Assembly: GCA_000402775.1 (NCBI GenBank)
Contig: AQSC01000043.1
Location: 1-26,605, forward strand
Origin: Euryarchaeota archaeon SCGC AAA252-I15
GTDB taxonomy: Archaea; Altiarchaeota; Altiarchaeia; IMC4; SCGC-AAA252-I15
DNA: 26,605 nucleotides
Direction of reading: 5' to 3'
The position numbers and the translations under genes are program-made. Under the pieces are notes generated by a model. That model searched no databases and was not told where the DNA came from. It saw nothing but the letters and a program-made list of their open reading frames with translations. This document shows positions 15,367-22,469 of this stretch, in pieces; positions within the stretch are counted from its first letter, which is position 1; each line of letters opens with the position of its first letter.

Positions 15367-16281
15367 TTATTGATTTTTTTCGTAGGACTGCTGAATCAGG
15401 TCGAGGATGTAGTTTATTTGGGTTTCATCGGAGAAGTGGATTTCATAGTCTCCGTTTCCCCAATGGCCGCGGTTTGATACATCGCGGGTGATGTTCTTTG
15501 GGTCGTCGAGTTCTCCTTTTCGGACGTTGAGGGAGAGTACGAGTTTCTTTTGTTGGATGACGATGTCACAGAAATTTGTCCGTCCTTTATATCCGATATA
15601 TTGTTTCCGTGGTTTGATGGTGATGGAATCACCAAGCTCAAGTATTCGGTCTTTCAGCTTGGCGTAGAGTTCGTTTGTTGTATCGCTTCCTTTCTTGAGG
15701 TGATAATCTTCGTCGTAGACTTTGATTTCTCGGCTTACTTTCTTTACTACTTCGTTTGACCCGCTGACGACGTTAATCGATTCCGTACTCTCCGGTGGTT
15801 TTAATTGGTTATATAGGACTAGTCCGTTCTCGTATTGTGTAATCTTCCATAGCTCAAAGGCCAGGTCCCTGAACTGCACGGCCTTTAATTGGTATGCTGT
15901 AAAGGATGGGGATATGAAGACAACCTTTGACTGCGACCAGTCAATGTCCTCCCGTTTGATATTCTCTTTTTTGTTTTCGTTGAACTCGAGGATGAACTCT
16001 GCCTTGTTGTTTAGCATGAGGGAGAGGTAGGCGTAGCCTTGGTCGATTACGCTGAAGTTTTTTTCTCGCTTGTATTCGATTATCACAAAGGACTTGCTTT
16101 CCCTGTCAAAAGCGAGCGTGTCAATCCTTAACCCATCAAGTTCGAACTCGGAGCGGACATATTCAAGTCCGAAGATAGTATTGAGATTCCTTTCCGTGAG
16201 AACTTGAATGTCTTTCTCCAATCTGAATGGTGTTTCGTTCAATCCTTTGAGCTCCCCATCCCGATTAGAAAAGAGTGGCAT
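15367..16281 (-). CDS. Predicted PD-(D/E)xK nuclease with DUF5655 C-terminal domain
   Basis: A 304-aa protein. The N-terminal half has R-I-D54, then I-I-E69-Y-K71, then D-Q-G-Y-A-Y-L, matching the D...ExK core of restriction-endonuclease-like nucleases related to the NucS/DUF91 group. The C-terminal third (about 205-300) matches the DUF5655 pattern: Y-I-G-Y-K, then D-I-V-I-Q, L-N-V-R-K-G-E-L-D-D-P, G-H-W-G-N-G-D-Y-E, and a final helix. Such proteins are found beside restriction systems and mobile genes, but their role is not settled; DNA cleavage or repair is likely. The start is ATG 16281; TTG 16290 is also in frame. A TATA-like box lies about 30 nt upstream with no ribosome binding site. 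It converges with the secretion operon and may be its last passenger or a chromosomal gene. Confidence 0.85.
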   Translation of the reverse strand: MPLFSNRDGELKGLNETPFRLEKDIQVLTERNLNTIFGLEYVRSEFELDGLRIDTLAFDRESKSFVIIEYKREKNFSVIDQGYAYLSLMLNNKAEFILEFNENKKENIKREDIDWSQSKVVFISPSFTAYQLKAVQFRDLAFELWKITQYENGLVLYNQLKPPESTESINVVSGSNEVVKKVSREIKVYDEDYHLKKGSDTTNELYAKLKDRILELGDSITIKPRKQYIGYKGRTNFCDIVIQQKKLVLSLNVRKGELDDPKNITRDVSNRGHWGNGDYEIHFSDETQINYILDLIQQSYEKNQ

Positions 16282-16306
16282 AGTATCCAATACTAATTGA
16301 ATTGGG

Positions 16307-16315
16307 CATTAAAAG
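16307..16315 (-). promoter_or_regulatory. TATA box for the DUF5655 nuclease gene
   Basis: Minus-strand CTTTTAATG is centred about 30 nt upstream of ATG 16281, with no Shine-Dalgarno sequence between. This fits a leaderless or nearly leaderless transcript. Confidence 0.4.
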
Positions 16316-16357
16316 AATCAATGTGGGACGCACAGAATAGGCAGTTAACCTTAACAC

Positions 16358-16390
16358 TTTGTTCTGGTGCGTCGTGTGTTTGTTCTGGTG
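16358..16390 (+). repeat. 12-bp direct repeat at two-turn spacing
   Basis: TTTGTTCTGGTG occurs at 16358-16369 and again at 16379-16390, 21 bp start to start, which puts both copies on the same face of the helix. It lies upstream of the nuclease-gene promoter, so it may be a regulator binding site. Confidence 0.6.
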
Positions 16391-16458
16391 GGGCATACGC
16401 CCGTGATGGGGTGATGGATTCCCTGTGATAGGGCACCGGGGCGGCAGATGTCGATTTT

Positions 16459-16490
16459 CCTTAAAAGGCCCTCAGGCTTTTATTTTAAGG
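16459..16490. repeat. Long hairpin CCTTAAAA / TTTTAAGG
   Basis: Two perfect 8-nt arms (16459-16466 and 16483-16490) enclose 16 nt, in which AAAAGGCC and GGCTTTT allow an alternative inner pairing. It lies just upstream of the TATA-like CTTAATACTTTA. It may be a terminator for an unseen transcript or an operator. Confidence 0.5.
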
Positions 16491-16529
16491 GGTCTTAATA
16501 CTTTAGGTTACTCGTGTTTCGGGGGAATA

Positions 16530-16574
16530 ATACACAGTGTATCATTCTACCCCATATGATACACAGTGTATCAT
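16530..16574. promoter_or_regulatory. Twin palindromic operators ATACACAGTGTATCAT
   Basis: The 16-nt sequence ATACACAGTGTATCAT occurs perfectly at 16530-16545 and 16559-16574. Each contains the near-perfect palindrome ATACAC-A-GTGTAT; in the second copy the arms extend to GATACAC-A-GTGTATC. The copies are 29 bp apart, just downstream of a TATA-like CTTAATACTTTA, where they would overlap or follow the predicted transcription start. This is the usual layout for a dimeric repressor acting on its promoter. The regulated transcript is not obvious: the next gene in that direction is tRNA-Leu. Confidence 0.7.
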
Positions 16575-16705
16575 ATCAAAGAACAGGTGACAAGCCAGAA
16601 GACGCCTTACGGGGCTACTGTGATGCGTTTTTTGGGCGAAACGGGCCTCAAAACCCGACATATGAAGTTCCCCGGAAAAGGGGAATCGATAGCATTTACC
16701 CTTAT

Positions 16706-16789
16706 GCGGGGGTGCCAGAGCTGGTCAAATGGGCAGGGCTTAGGACCCTGTGGCGCAGGCCTACGCGAGTTCGAACCTCGTCCCCCGCA
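16706..16789 (+). tRNA. tRNA-Leu (anticodon TAG)
   Basis: Acceptor arms GCGGGGG (16706-16712) and CCCCCGC (16782-16788) pair fully, followed by discriminator A. The anticodon stem CAGGG / CCCTG encloses the loop C-T-T-A-G-G-A, giving anticodon TAG, which reads CUA and related leucine codons. A long variable arm (GCG, AGGCCTA, CGC) is the class II feature of tRNA-Leu, and the T arm has GAG-TTCGAAC-CTC. CCA is not encoded. A T-rich run (CCTTTTCTTTCTTTT) follows as a likely terminator. A strong TATA box is not visible close upstream. Confidence 0.95.
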
Positions 16790-16844
16790 ACCTTTTCTTT
16801 CTTTTGTTGTTAACAATGTCAAAACTGGATTCTCTCTTCAGATA

Positions 16845-16854
16845 CTTTAAATAG
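16845..16854 (+). promoter_or_regulatory. TATA box for the PRPP synthetase gene
   Basis: CTTTAAATAG is centred about 27 nt upstream of ATG 16876, and no ribosome binding site intervenes. This is a textbook archaeal leaderless promoter. Confidence 0.7.
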
Positions 16855-16875
16855 TTTTGTCTGAATAATATAACA

Positions 16876-17739
16876 ATGATTGTTTTCGGTTTGGAGAAGT
16901 CTGCAGGTCTTGCTTGGGAGGTTGCTAAGGTTTTGGGGGCTGAGCAGGGTAAGATTGAGGTTAAGTGGTTTCCAGACGATGAATGCTATATGAGGGTTCA
17001 GTCGAGGGTTAAGAATCAGGAGGTCGCCGTCATAGCCTCTATTCGATCCAGCGACGACTTCGTCTCGCTTCTGCTCACACTTGACGCTCTTCGAGGAGCT
17101 GGGGCTCGCTTGATACACACTGTAACTCCGTATTTAGCCTACATGCGGCAGGACAAGATTTTCAAGGAGGGTGAGGCGTTGAGTGCGAGAATGATACTTA
17201 GGATGTTGGACGAACTCTCAGACGACATTACTACAGTAAACTGTCATTTTCTGGATGAAAGTGGACTTCACGTGTTTCACGACGTGAATCTTAGAAACCT
17301 GGATGCAATCCCAATTATCGTTGAGTATTTCGGATCAAAAGTGAAGAATCCTTTAGTCATCGCCCCTGACGCAGGCTCGCTCGCTTATGCGAAAAGGGCT
17401 GCTCAACTTTTAGATTGTGAGTTCAACCATCTTCAGAAGAAGAGGCTTTCCGGTGAAGAGGTTGTAATCAAGGACAAGACTATTGATGCGAAAGGCAGGG
17501 ACGTGATTATTTTGGATGATATTATCTCTACTGGAGGTACCATACTCAACGCCTGTAAAGTCATTAGGAGCTGGCGGCCTTCAAGTATTAATGTTGGTTG
17601 TGTTCACGGGCTATTCCTAAATGGTTTCGACCAGTTCAGTGACGTAGTAGATAGGCTTGTTTGCACCAACTCCTTGGAGACTCCGCTTAGTAAGGTCAGC
17701 GTCGCGAAGTTGATCGCAAAGGATCTTTTAGCCCAGTAA
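16876..17739 (+). CDS. prs: Ribose-phosphate pyrophosphokinase (PRPP synthetase)
   Basis: A 287-aa protein, the usual length of the short archaeal form. Motifs run in order: W-F-P-D-D-E-C-Y (ATP-loop strand), T-P-Y-L-A-Y-M-R-Q-D-K (flexible catalytic region), then A-P-D-A-G-S for pyrophosphate contact, an L-Q-K-K-R segment where the family has K-x-R, and D-V-I-I-L-D-D-I-I-S-T-G-G-T, the PRPP/ribose-5-phosphate binding loop. It transfers pyrophosphate from ATP to ribose 5-phosphate, feeding nucleotide, histidine and cofactor synthesis in the cytoplasm. It starts downstream of a clear TATA box with no ribosome binding site. The next gene starts 7 nt after its stop, suggesting a shared transcript. 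Plain housekeeping gene. Confidence 0.96.
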   Translation: MIVFGLEKSAGLAWEVAKVLGAEQGKIEVKWFPDDECYMRVQSRVKNQEVAVIASIRSSDDFVSLLLTLDALRGAGARLIHTVTPYLAYMRQDKIFKEGEALSARMILRMLDELSDDITTVNCHFLDESGLHVFHDVNLRNLDAIPIIVEYFGSKVKNPLVIAPDAGSLAYAKRAAQLLDCEFNHLQKKRLSGEEVVIKDKTIDAKGRDVIILDDIISTGGTILNACKVIRSWRPSSINVGCVHGLFLNGFDQFSDVVDRLVCTNSLETPLSKVSVAKLIAKDLLAQ

Positions 17740-17746
17740 CCTGGAA

Positions 17747-18199
17747 ATGAACATTAAGTTGTTCGCAGTAGGATTAATCATTTTTGTTGTTCTTTTTATT
17801 TCGATATCCTTCAGAGAATCCGATGATCTGAGGGCTGGGATAGTCTGCTGGCGGGAAGGTTATTGTATTGACGTTGAAGTAATGGAATCTGAGAGGGCAA
17901 GACGAAAAGGACTTATGTACAGGGATTTTTTAAGGGATGATGCAGGCGCCCTATTAATCTTTGATTCACCCGGAATACACGGAGAATGGATGAGGAATAT
18001 GAAATTTCCAACCGATTTCATATGGTTGGATGAGGAAAAAGTTGTAATTCACATGCATGAAAACCTAACCCCTTGCGGAGGGGGCGCTTGCCAAGTCTAT
18101 TATACACCCAAACCCGCATTATACGGTATCGAAGTGAATGCAGGTCACTCGAGGAAAAATAATTTAAGTGTGGGAGATGTAGTCGAAATCTTGATATGA
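17747..18199 (+). CDS. DUF192 family exported protein (copy 1)
   Basis: A 150-aa protein with an N-terminal membrane segment or uncleaved signal (about 4-22), then a DUF192 domain: R-K-G-L-M-Y-R, A-G-A-L-L-I-F, W-M-R-N-M-K-F-P-T-D-F-I-W-L-D, P-C-G-G-G-A-C, and L-Y-G-I-E-V-N-A-G-H. The conserved G-x-M-F-x-F core is weaker here (A-L-L-I-F). The family is widespread and secreted; its biochemical role is not established. Two extra cysteine pairs (C-W-R-E-G-Y-C and C-G-G-G-A-C) recur in copy 2, so a disulfide-stabilised exterior fold is likely. Its stop overlaps the spermidine-synthase-like gene as ATGA. Confidence 0.85.
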   Translation: MNIKLFAVGLIIFVVLFISISFRESDDLRAGIVCWREGYCIDVEVMESERARRKGLMYRDFLRDDAGALLIFDSPGIHGEWMRNMKFPTDFIWLDEEKVVIHMHENLTPCGGGACQVYYTPKPALYGIEVNAGHSRKNNLSVGDVVEILI

Positions 18200-19683
18200 A
18201 ACTTTCAGAAAAATTAAAAATAATTGTGTTTGTTTCAGGCACATCAATCATGATTTTGGAGGTTCTTGGATCCAGACTCATAGCCCCATATTTCGGAACA
18301 TCCACATACGTTTGGTCGGCAATTATCGGAGTCGTTCTCACAAGTTTGAGTGTAGGTTACTATTGGGGTGGACGACTAGCAGATAATGATCCTTCAGAAA
18401 AAAAGCTTTCCAAGATACTTTACAAGGCTGCAATATTTGTTTTTTACACAATCTTTATAAAAGACATCATATTACCTTTCACATACCTTTTAGGTGTGAA
18501 ATTCGGGGCGTTCATCGCGCCCTTAATCCTTCTAGCACCCGTTGGCTTTTACTTGGGAGTGGTCTCGCCTTACGCGATTAAACTTTCGGCAAAAAAACTC
18601 GGGGAATTAGGTTCTATTACGGGGGAATTGTATGCCCTCTCAACTCTTGGCAGTATTTTAGGGACTTTCGCTTGCGGGTTCATCCTTATACCTTACCTGA
18701 GTTTTAACTTTATTTTGTCTGTTATATCATTGAGCTTACTAGGCGCAAGCGTGCTGCTAAATTATGAGAATAAGAGGGACTACATACCCTTAACTCTTGT
18801 AGTTGTAATCATGCTGGTTTTGTATAATCCGCCAAAATTTAGTACTCGGGAAGTTTTACATTATGAGAATACCCCCTACAATGAGATCAGAGTCGAGCAG
18901 GACGATGAAATTCGATACCTTTTTTTAGATAGGAGATCTACCGGCGCGATTGTCCTTGACTCAGGCTATTCGAAATATGATTACATAAACTATTTTGAAC
19001 TTCCTTTTCTTGTTAATCCTGACATAGAATATGTCTTGATGGCGGGTGAAGGTACTGGTGTTGGAGCTCGATTTCTTCGAGAAAACCATCCTTCAGTAAA
19101 AGTGACTGTAGCGGAGATTGACCCTAGAGTCCATGAAATTGCGGTAAAGTATTTTAGTTTAGAGGAGGATGATAATCTTGATGTGATTATTGGGGATGTT
19201 AGGATGCTTACTCCCACAAAAAAGGTTAAATACGATTACGTTATTTTAGACGCCTACAACAGTCGCTATACTATTCCACACCACCTTGTGACAACGGATT
19301 TTTTCAAGGAGATAAAAGCTGGATTGAACCCGGATGGCATAGTGTTACTTAATGTGATATCTGCAGTTGAAGGGCCAAATGCCCGAATCTTAAAATCTAT
19401 TGTAAAGACCTTAAACCAAGAATTTAACAGCATAATAATCTACGCCTTAAATGAGAATTTAACTTCATTGCAAAACGTGATAATATTAGCTTCCGAATCC
19501 CATATACCGGGGAGAAAAATCCTTTTAGATAATGTGAGGGACACCCAGATTTTGAATCAAACCCAAATAAGAACAATGATTGAAAGCCAAGTTGACCCAC
19601 CCTATACCGTTGATAATGCGATAATACTAACAGACGATTACTCGCCAATAGACAATTTATATCTATCAATCATACTAGGTTAA
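18196..19683 (+). CDS. Fused membrane / spermidine-synthase-like protein
   Basis: A 495-aa protein. The first about 210 residues hold roughly six to seven membrane helices (S-G-T-S-I-M-I-L-E-V-L-G-S-R-L, then further hydrophobic stretches), as in fused MFS-like/spermidine synthase proteins. The C-terminal half is a class I methyltransferase-like fold: V-L-M-A-G-E-G-T-G-V-G-A-R-F (nucleotide loop), V-A-E-I-D-P-R-V (acidic strand end), D-Y-V-I-L-D-A-Y-N, and a later L-L-N-V-I-S strand. Real spermidine synthases use D-A-F/D-S-T and several acidic residues for the polyamine; here D-A-Y stands at that point, so polyamine synthesis is possible but unproven. It overlaps the preceding DUF192 gene by 4 nt, and a second DUF192 gene follows 3 nt later. 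Confidence 0.88.
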   Translation: MKLSEKLKIIVFVSGTSIMILEVLGSRLIAPYFGTSTYVWSAIIGVVLTSLSVGYYWGGRLADNDPSEKKLSKILYKAAIFVFYTIFIKDIILPFTYLLGVKFGAFIAPLILLAPVGFYLGVVSPYAIKLSAKKLGELGSITGELYALSTLGSILGTFACGFILIPYLSFNFILSVISLSLLGASVLLNYENKRDYIPLTLVVVIMLVLYNPPKFSTREVLHYENTPYNEIRVEQDDEIRYLFLDRRSTGAIVLDSGYSKYDYINYFELPFLVNPDIEYVLMAGEGTGVGARFLRENHPSVKVTVAEIDPRVHEIAVKYFSLEEDDNLDVIIGDVRMLTPTKKVKYDYVILDAYNSRYTIPHHLVTTDFFKEIKAGLNPDGIVLLNVISAVEGPNARILKSIVKTLNQEFNSIIIYALNENLTSLQNVIILASESHIPGRKILLDNVRDTQILNQTQIRTMIESQVDPPYTVDNAIILTDDYSPIDNLYLSIILG

Positions 19684-19686
19684 TCA

Positions 19687-20190
19687 ATGACGCGAAAGAA
19701 ACTGTATATCATCCTTGCTTTAGTCCTCACGTTGGGGGTGGTCACATATTATACGGGTGGTGAAGACAAAAATTGCACTCAATGCGCCTGCATCGAAAGA
19801 AATTGTTTTTTTGGAATCTGTTTTAGCTCACATTGCATCAACCTTGAAGTAGTATCAGAAGCCTTGGAATTGGAGAAGGGATTAATGAACAGGGAGAGTC
19901 TTCCAACCAACTCGGGGATGCTATTCGTATTCGATAATCAATACCCATACACGTTCTGGATGAAAAACATGAGATTCCCCATCGACATGATCTGGCTTGA
20001 TGAAAATGGAACCACCGTCCACATTGAACGAGAAGTCCCGCCCTGCAGGAAAGAGCCGTGCCCGCTCTACACTCCAAGCAAGCCAGCTTTATACGTCCTA
20101 GAAGTCAATTCAGGCGAAGCCCTCGAAAATGGCATAATACTTGGATCAAAGTTAAAGCTCGATTACACTACCACCCGTCCTTCCCAATAA
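19687..20190 (+). CDS. DUF192 family exported protein (copy 2)
   Basis: A 167-aa protein with an N-terminal signal or anchor (about 5-25), a short cysteine-rich patch (C-T-Q-C-A-C, C-F-F-G-I-C, H-C), then a canonical DUF192 domain: G-L-M-N-R, S-G-M-L-F-V-F-D, F-W-M-K-N-M-R-F-P-I-D-M-I-W-L-D, P-P-C-R-K-E-P-C, A-L-Y-V-L-E-V-N-S-G. It is clearly a paralogue of the gene at 17747 but closer to the family consensus, with four or five additional cysteines ahead of the domain. It is 3 nt downstream of the spermidine-synthase-like gene and converges with pcm, overlapping it by 23 nt. Function unknown; extracytoplasmic by its signal. Confidence 0.87.
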   Translation: MTRKKLYIILALVLTLGVVTYYTGGEDKNCTQCACIERNCFFGICFSSHCINLEVVSEALELEKGLMNRESLPTNSGMLFVFDNQYPYTFWMKNMRFPIDMIWLDENGTTVHIEREVPPCRKEPCPLYTPSKPALYVLEVNSGEALENGIILGSKLKLDYTTTRPSQ

Positions 20191-20809
20191 GAGGTACGAA
20201 AACACAACCCCCCAAGTTTTCCTCAGACAACTCACCAGACTTTAAGGTAACACGCTTAAGTTCCTGATACCCTTGACCACCTACTGGAATAAGCAGTAAA
20301 CCACCCTCAGCGAGCTGTTCAACCAAAGCTTTAGGAACGTGCGGAGCCGCCGCAGTCACAATCACCCGGTCATAAGGAGCATTTCCGGGAAGGCCTAGAG
20401 TCCCATCAGACTCGAAAACGGAAGTGTTTTCAAACCCGCATTCATGAAGTTTCATTTCCGCCCATTCAACCAGTGGTTTAATCCGCTCTATAGTACATAC
20501 GAATCCGTCTTGCGCAATTTCAGCTAAAACAGCCGCCTGATACCCTGACCCAGACCCTATCTCAAGTATCTTGTTTGAAGATTCAACTTTGAGTGATTCA
20601 GTCATAATTGCGACCATGTGAGGTGCAGAAATGGTTTGATTGTGTCCGATAGGAAGGGGCGTGTCCACGTAGGCGGAATCTCTTACTTCTAGCGGAAGGA
20701 ATAATTCCCTCGGCACTTTTCGCATTGCAGAGATTACAGAATCAGTTTTAAGGTAACCGTTTTTTATGAGTTTTTCAACGAGCTTCAAACGCTTTGAAGC
20801 GAAATCCAT
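20168..20809 (-). CDS. pcm: Protein-L-isoaspartate O-methyltransferase
   Basis: A 213-aa protein of usual length. It has the family-specific P-L-P-I-G-H-N-Q-T-I-S-A-P-H-M-V-A substrate segment, then S-adenosylmethionine motif I L-E-I-G-S-G-S-G-Y-Q, acidic C-T-I-E-R, and Y-D-R-V-I-V-T-A-A-A-P-H-V-P, followed by L-I-P-V-G-G. It methylates abnormal isoaspartyl residues in aged proteins so that they can be repaired, acting in the cytoplasm. It lies 11 nt downstream of two small minus-strand genes (20821-21494), which look co-transcribed with it. It converges with the DUF192 gene, overlapping 23 nt. All expected motifs are intact. Confidence 0.96.
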   Translation of the reverse strand: MDFASKRLKLVEKLIKNGYLKTDSVISAMRKVPRELFLPLEVRDSAYVDTPLPIGHNQTISAPHMVAIMTESLKVESSNKILEIGSGSGYQAAVLAEIAQDGFVCTIERIKPLVEWAEMKLHECGFENTSVFESDGTLGLPGNAPYDRVIVTAAAPHVPKALVEQLAEGGLLLIPVGGQGYQELKRVTLKSGELSEENLGGCVFVPLIGKDGW

Positions 20810-20820
20810 CTTAGAATAAA

Positions 20821-21075
20821 TTACCTGCCCCGAGGGATGTAACGCACTCCAGACCCATCAGAGCTTAAGGAAGAGTCTCGGAGATTACTCTTCTTTTTAA
20901 CGGACTTTTTACCCCTCACATCTGCTGAATAATCCTTGGTGTGCTTCCTCCTCTCAGACTCATCCAATAAAAGATTACCTGCATCACTCCCCATCTTCCA
21001 GTAAGAAGACCCTTCAATCATTTTCTCCCTCTCAACCAAAGATTTCTTAACACGCGGTTTAACTCCAGAATCCAT
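20821..21075 (-). CDS. Small charged protein, paralogue of its upstream neighbour
   Basis: An 84-aa, strongly basic, Ser/Lys-rich protein without signal or membrane segment. I do not recognise a family. It shares with the gene at 21084 a block W-K, then D-x-G-x-L, D-E-S-x-R-R-x-H, and a C-terminal tail R-Y-I-P-R-G-R (K-Y-V-P-K-G-K in the neighbour). The middle looks disordered. The start is ATG 21075, preceded by GAGGTGG, rather than the upstream GTG at 21087. It starts 8 nt after the stop of the upstream gene and ends 11 nt before pcm. A nucleic-acid-binding or substrate protein is possible; nothing more can be said. Confidence 0.7.
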   Translation of the reverse strand: MDSGVKPRVKKSLVEREKMIEGSSYWKMGSDAGNLLLDESERRKHTKDYSADVRGKKSVKKKSNLRDSSLSSDGSGVRYIPRGR

Positions 21076-21083
21076 AATCCACC

Positions 21084-21494
21084 TCACTTACCTTTAGGAA
21101 CATACTTTGCACTAGACTTTTTACTACTCGACAAACCTGAACCACACCCTAAACCAGTTTTACTACCCCCACCAACCTCCTTAGAATGCTCTTCCATTTC
21201 TTCCTGAGCCTTGCTTTTCAATACAAGACCATTTAAATGCTCTTTTTTCTTAGAATCGTCCATGAGGGAGCCACCGTCGTAATTGTAGTCTTTCCACATG
21301 GCTTTTTTCTTTTTATGTCCGGTTTCTGATGCTATTCCAATATTATGCGAGTGTGTTCCGTAACCTTGATTGTAGTCTTGAACTAGTGTGAAGAAATTTC
21401 TTTTATCGGTTTTTCCGAGAGTTGACTCTTCCTCATCGTCGAAATTAAGCCTACTATCCCTGAAAATCTTCTTTTTTACCGCCTCCTCAGCCAC
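21084..21494 (-). CDS. Small Lys/Ser/Gly-rich protein of unknown function
   Basis: A 136-aa hydrophilic protein starting at GTG 21494, with no ribosome binding site but an AT-rich TTATATATTA about 30 nt upstream, consistent with a leaderless start. The N-terminus is mixed charge (V-K-K-K-I-F, D-D-E-E-E-S). The middle holds a short patterned stretch (H-S-H-N-I-G-I, W-K-D-Y-N-Y-D-G-G-S-L). The end is a Gly/Ser-rich run finishing A-K-Y-V-P-K-G-K. It is related to the downstream gene by the W-K, D-x-S-K-K-K-x-H and Y-[IV]-P-[KR]-G-[KR] elements. It leads a three-gene minus-strand operon with pcm. Confidence 0.7.
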   Translation of the reverse strand: MAEEAVKKKIFRDSRLNFDDEEESTLGKTDKRNFFTLVQDYNQGYGTHSHNIGIASETGHKKKKAMWKDYNYDGGSLMDDSKKKEHLNGLVLKSKAQEEMEEHSKEVGGGSKTGLGCGSGLSSSKKSSAKYVPKGK

Positions 21495-21530
21495 AGTAAT
21501 ATGTTATTTGAAAGGGTAATATATAATACC
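21495..21530. promoter_or_regulatory. Short divergent promoter
   Basis: Only 36 bp separate the minus-strand GTG start (21494) from the plus-strand lipoprotein ATG (21531). The sequence is AT-rich with GTTATTTGAAAG and GGTAATATATAATACC, providing TATA-like boxes at about -26 to -30 for both directions. Neither start has a clear ribosome binding site, so both transcripts are probably leaderless. Confidence 0.4.
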
Positions 21531-22466
21531 ATGCAGTTTGAAAAAATATTGCTCACAATACTTGTTGTCATCACAGTTTCAGGCTGCCTTGAACTAAAAG
21601 ATGACGATAAAATAAACCAATACAAATGCTCTGACGGGAGGTTGGTTTTGAAGCCAATTGAATGTATTGAAGGCAGAACCACTACGAAACCATCCACCAC
21701 ACTTTTCACTTCCACTTCAACCACTACGATGCCCCTTTCTTTTCCAAAGGAAACCACGACTTCGACGAGAAAACGCATCGTAAGACCCGCCACGACAACC
21801 CTGATCGACCCGTGCGCGAACAATATTCTCGATCCTGGAGAGGATATCGTCGATTGCGGTAGCAACTGTTACTGCAGGGTGCTTAATTTAACTCCCTGGG
21901 GTTCCGTGAAAAAACACGAGCCATCCTCCTACTCTTTTGGAGTAAACGGTACTGTATTGGTTCCAGGGGGAGAATGTGGTAGGGGAGAGTGGCCTTTACA
22001 CGCAAGCTACTTCCACTATGAATGCAAGAAATTGAGGTACATTTTAAACGTAACAACCATGGAGAGTCTTTTAGACGTCCGGGCAGTCAACTTGGGAAAC
22101 TCATACTTCATAGATAATCTCGAATTCGGACTACTAGACGACGACCCAGACAACTTTATCATCGCAGTTCGGAAAGACCAGTATACTGAAAACATTTCAG
22201 ATAAATACAATATCATTTCTCTTGGAGGAGTCTCATGCGGATACAATGGGATGGGATTGTGCACCAGGGAATACAAAAACTACACTATCACCCTACTTGA
22301 GCGGAGTGTGGAGGGTATTAAAGTCGAAGTCCGGAACCCTGAAGGCAATATCCTCCCCAAAGAATGGGTTTATAATAAACCTGTTTTCTTTGGCGGGCTT
22401 GAAATGGGGGTTGTAAGACCCTTAACTCTCGGAGGATACTCAACAGTCTACGTCCACGCGAAATAA
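21531..22466 (+). CDS. Thr-rich lipoprotein
   Basis: A 311-aa protein. The signal peptide ends in a lipobox-like V-S-G-C19, so ATG 21531 is preferred over the upstream ATG at 21501. A Thr/Ser-rich linker (about 50-95), likely glycosylated, follows, then a short cysteine motif D-P-C-A-N-N-I-L-D-P-G-E-D, ending D-C-G-S-N-C-Y-C, similar to small disulfide repeats seen in many archaeal surface proteins. The C-terminal about 180 residues are beta-rich with paired cysteines and no enzyme motif I recognise. It is probably anchored outside the membrane. It is followed 3 nt later by the RelE-like gene. Confidence 0.82.
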   Translation: MQFEKILLTILVVITVSGCLELKDDDKINQYKCSDGRLVLKPIECIEGRTTTKPSTTLFTSTSTTTMPLSFPKETTTSTRKRIVRPATTTLIDPCANNILDPGEDIVDCGSNCYCRVLNLTPWGSVKKHEPSSYSFGVNGTVLVPGGECGRGEWPLHASYFHYECKKLRYILNVTTMESLLDVRAVNLGNSYFIDNLEFGLLDDDPDNFIIAVRKDQYTENISDKYNIISLGGVSCGYNGMGLCTREYKNYTITLLERSVEGIKVEVRNPEGNILPKEWVYNKPVFFGGLEMGVVRPLTLGGYSTVYVHAK

Positions 22467-22469
22467 AAA

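Larger units (their letters stand above)
16282..16705. other. 424-bp gap with paired repeats and hairpins, no credible gene
   Basis: No open frame here looks like protein; those running past 16514 and 16566 read through the tRNA. The gap contains a 12-bp direct repeat, a long hairpin, a TATA-like CTTAATACTTTAGG (16494-16507), two copies of a palindrome, and a small perfect hairpin TTCCCC / GGGGAA with loop GGAAAA (about 16669-16686) just before tRNA-Leu. It could be a complex promoter or hold a small RNA. No known RNA family (SRP, RNase P, C/D box with CUGA) was recognised. Confidence 0.6.

Noticed and set aside
16706..16789. tRNA-Leu as the attachment site of the secretion island
   Set aside because: The island lies on the 5' side of the tRNA, no integrase is linked, and no copy of the tRNA 3' end was found on the far side.
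16514..16850. Two plus-strand open frames across the tRNA-Leu region
   Set aside because: They read through the palindromes and the complete tRNA-Leu, have no protein-like pattern, and their starts lack ribosome binding sites.
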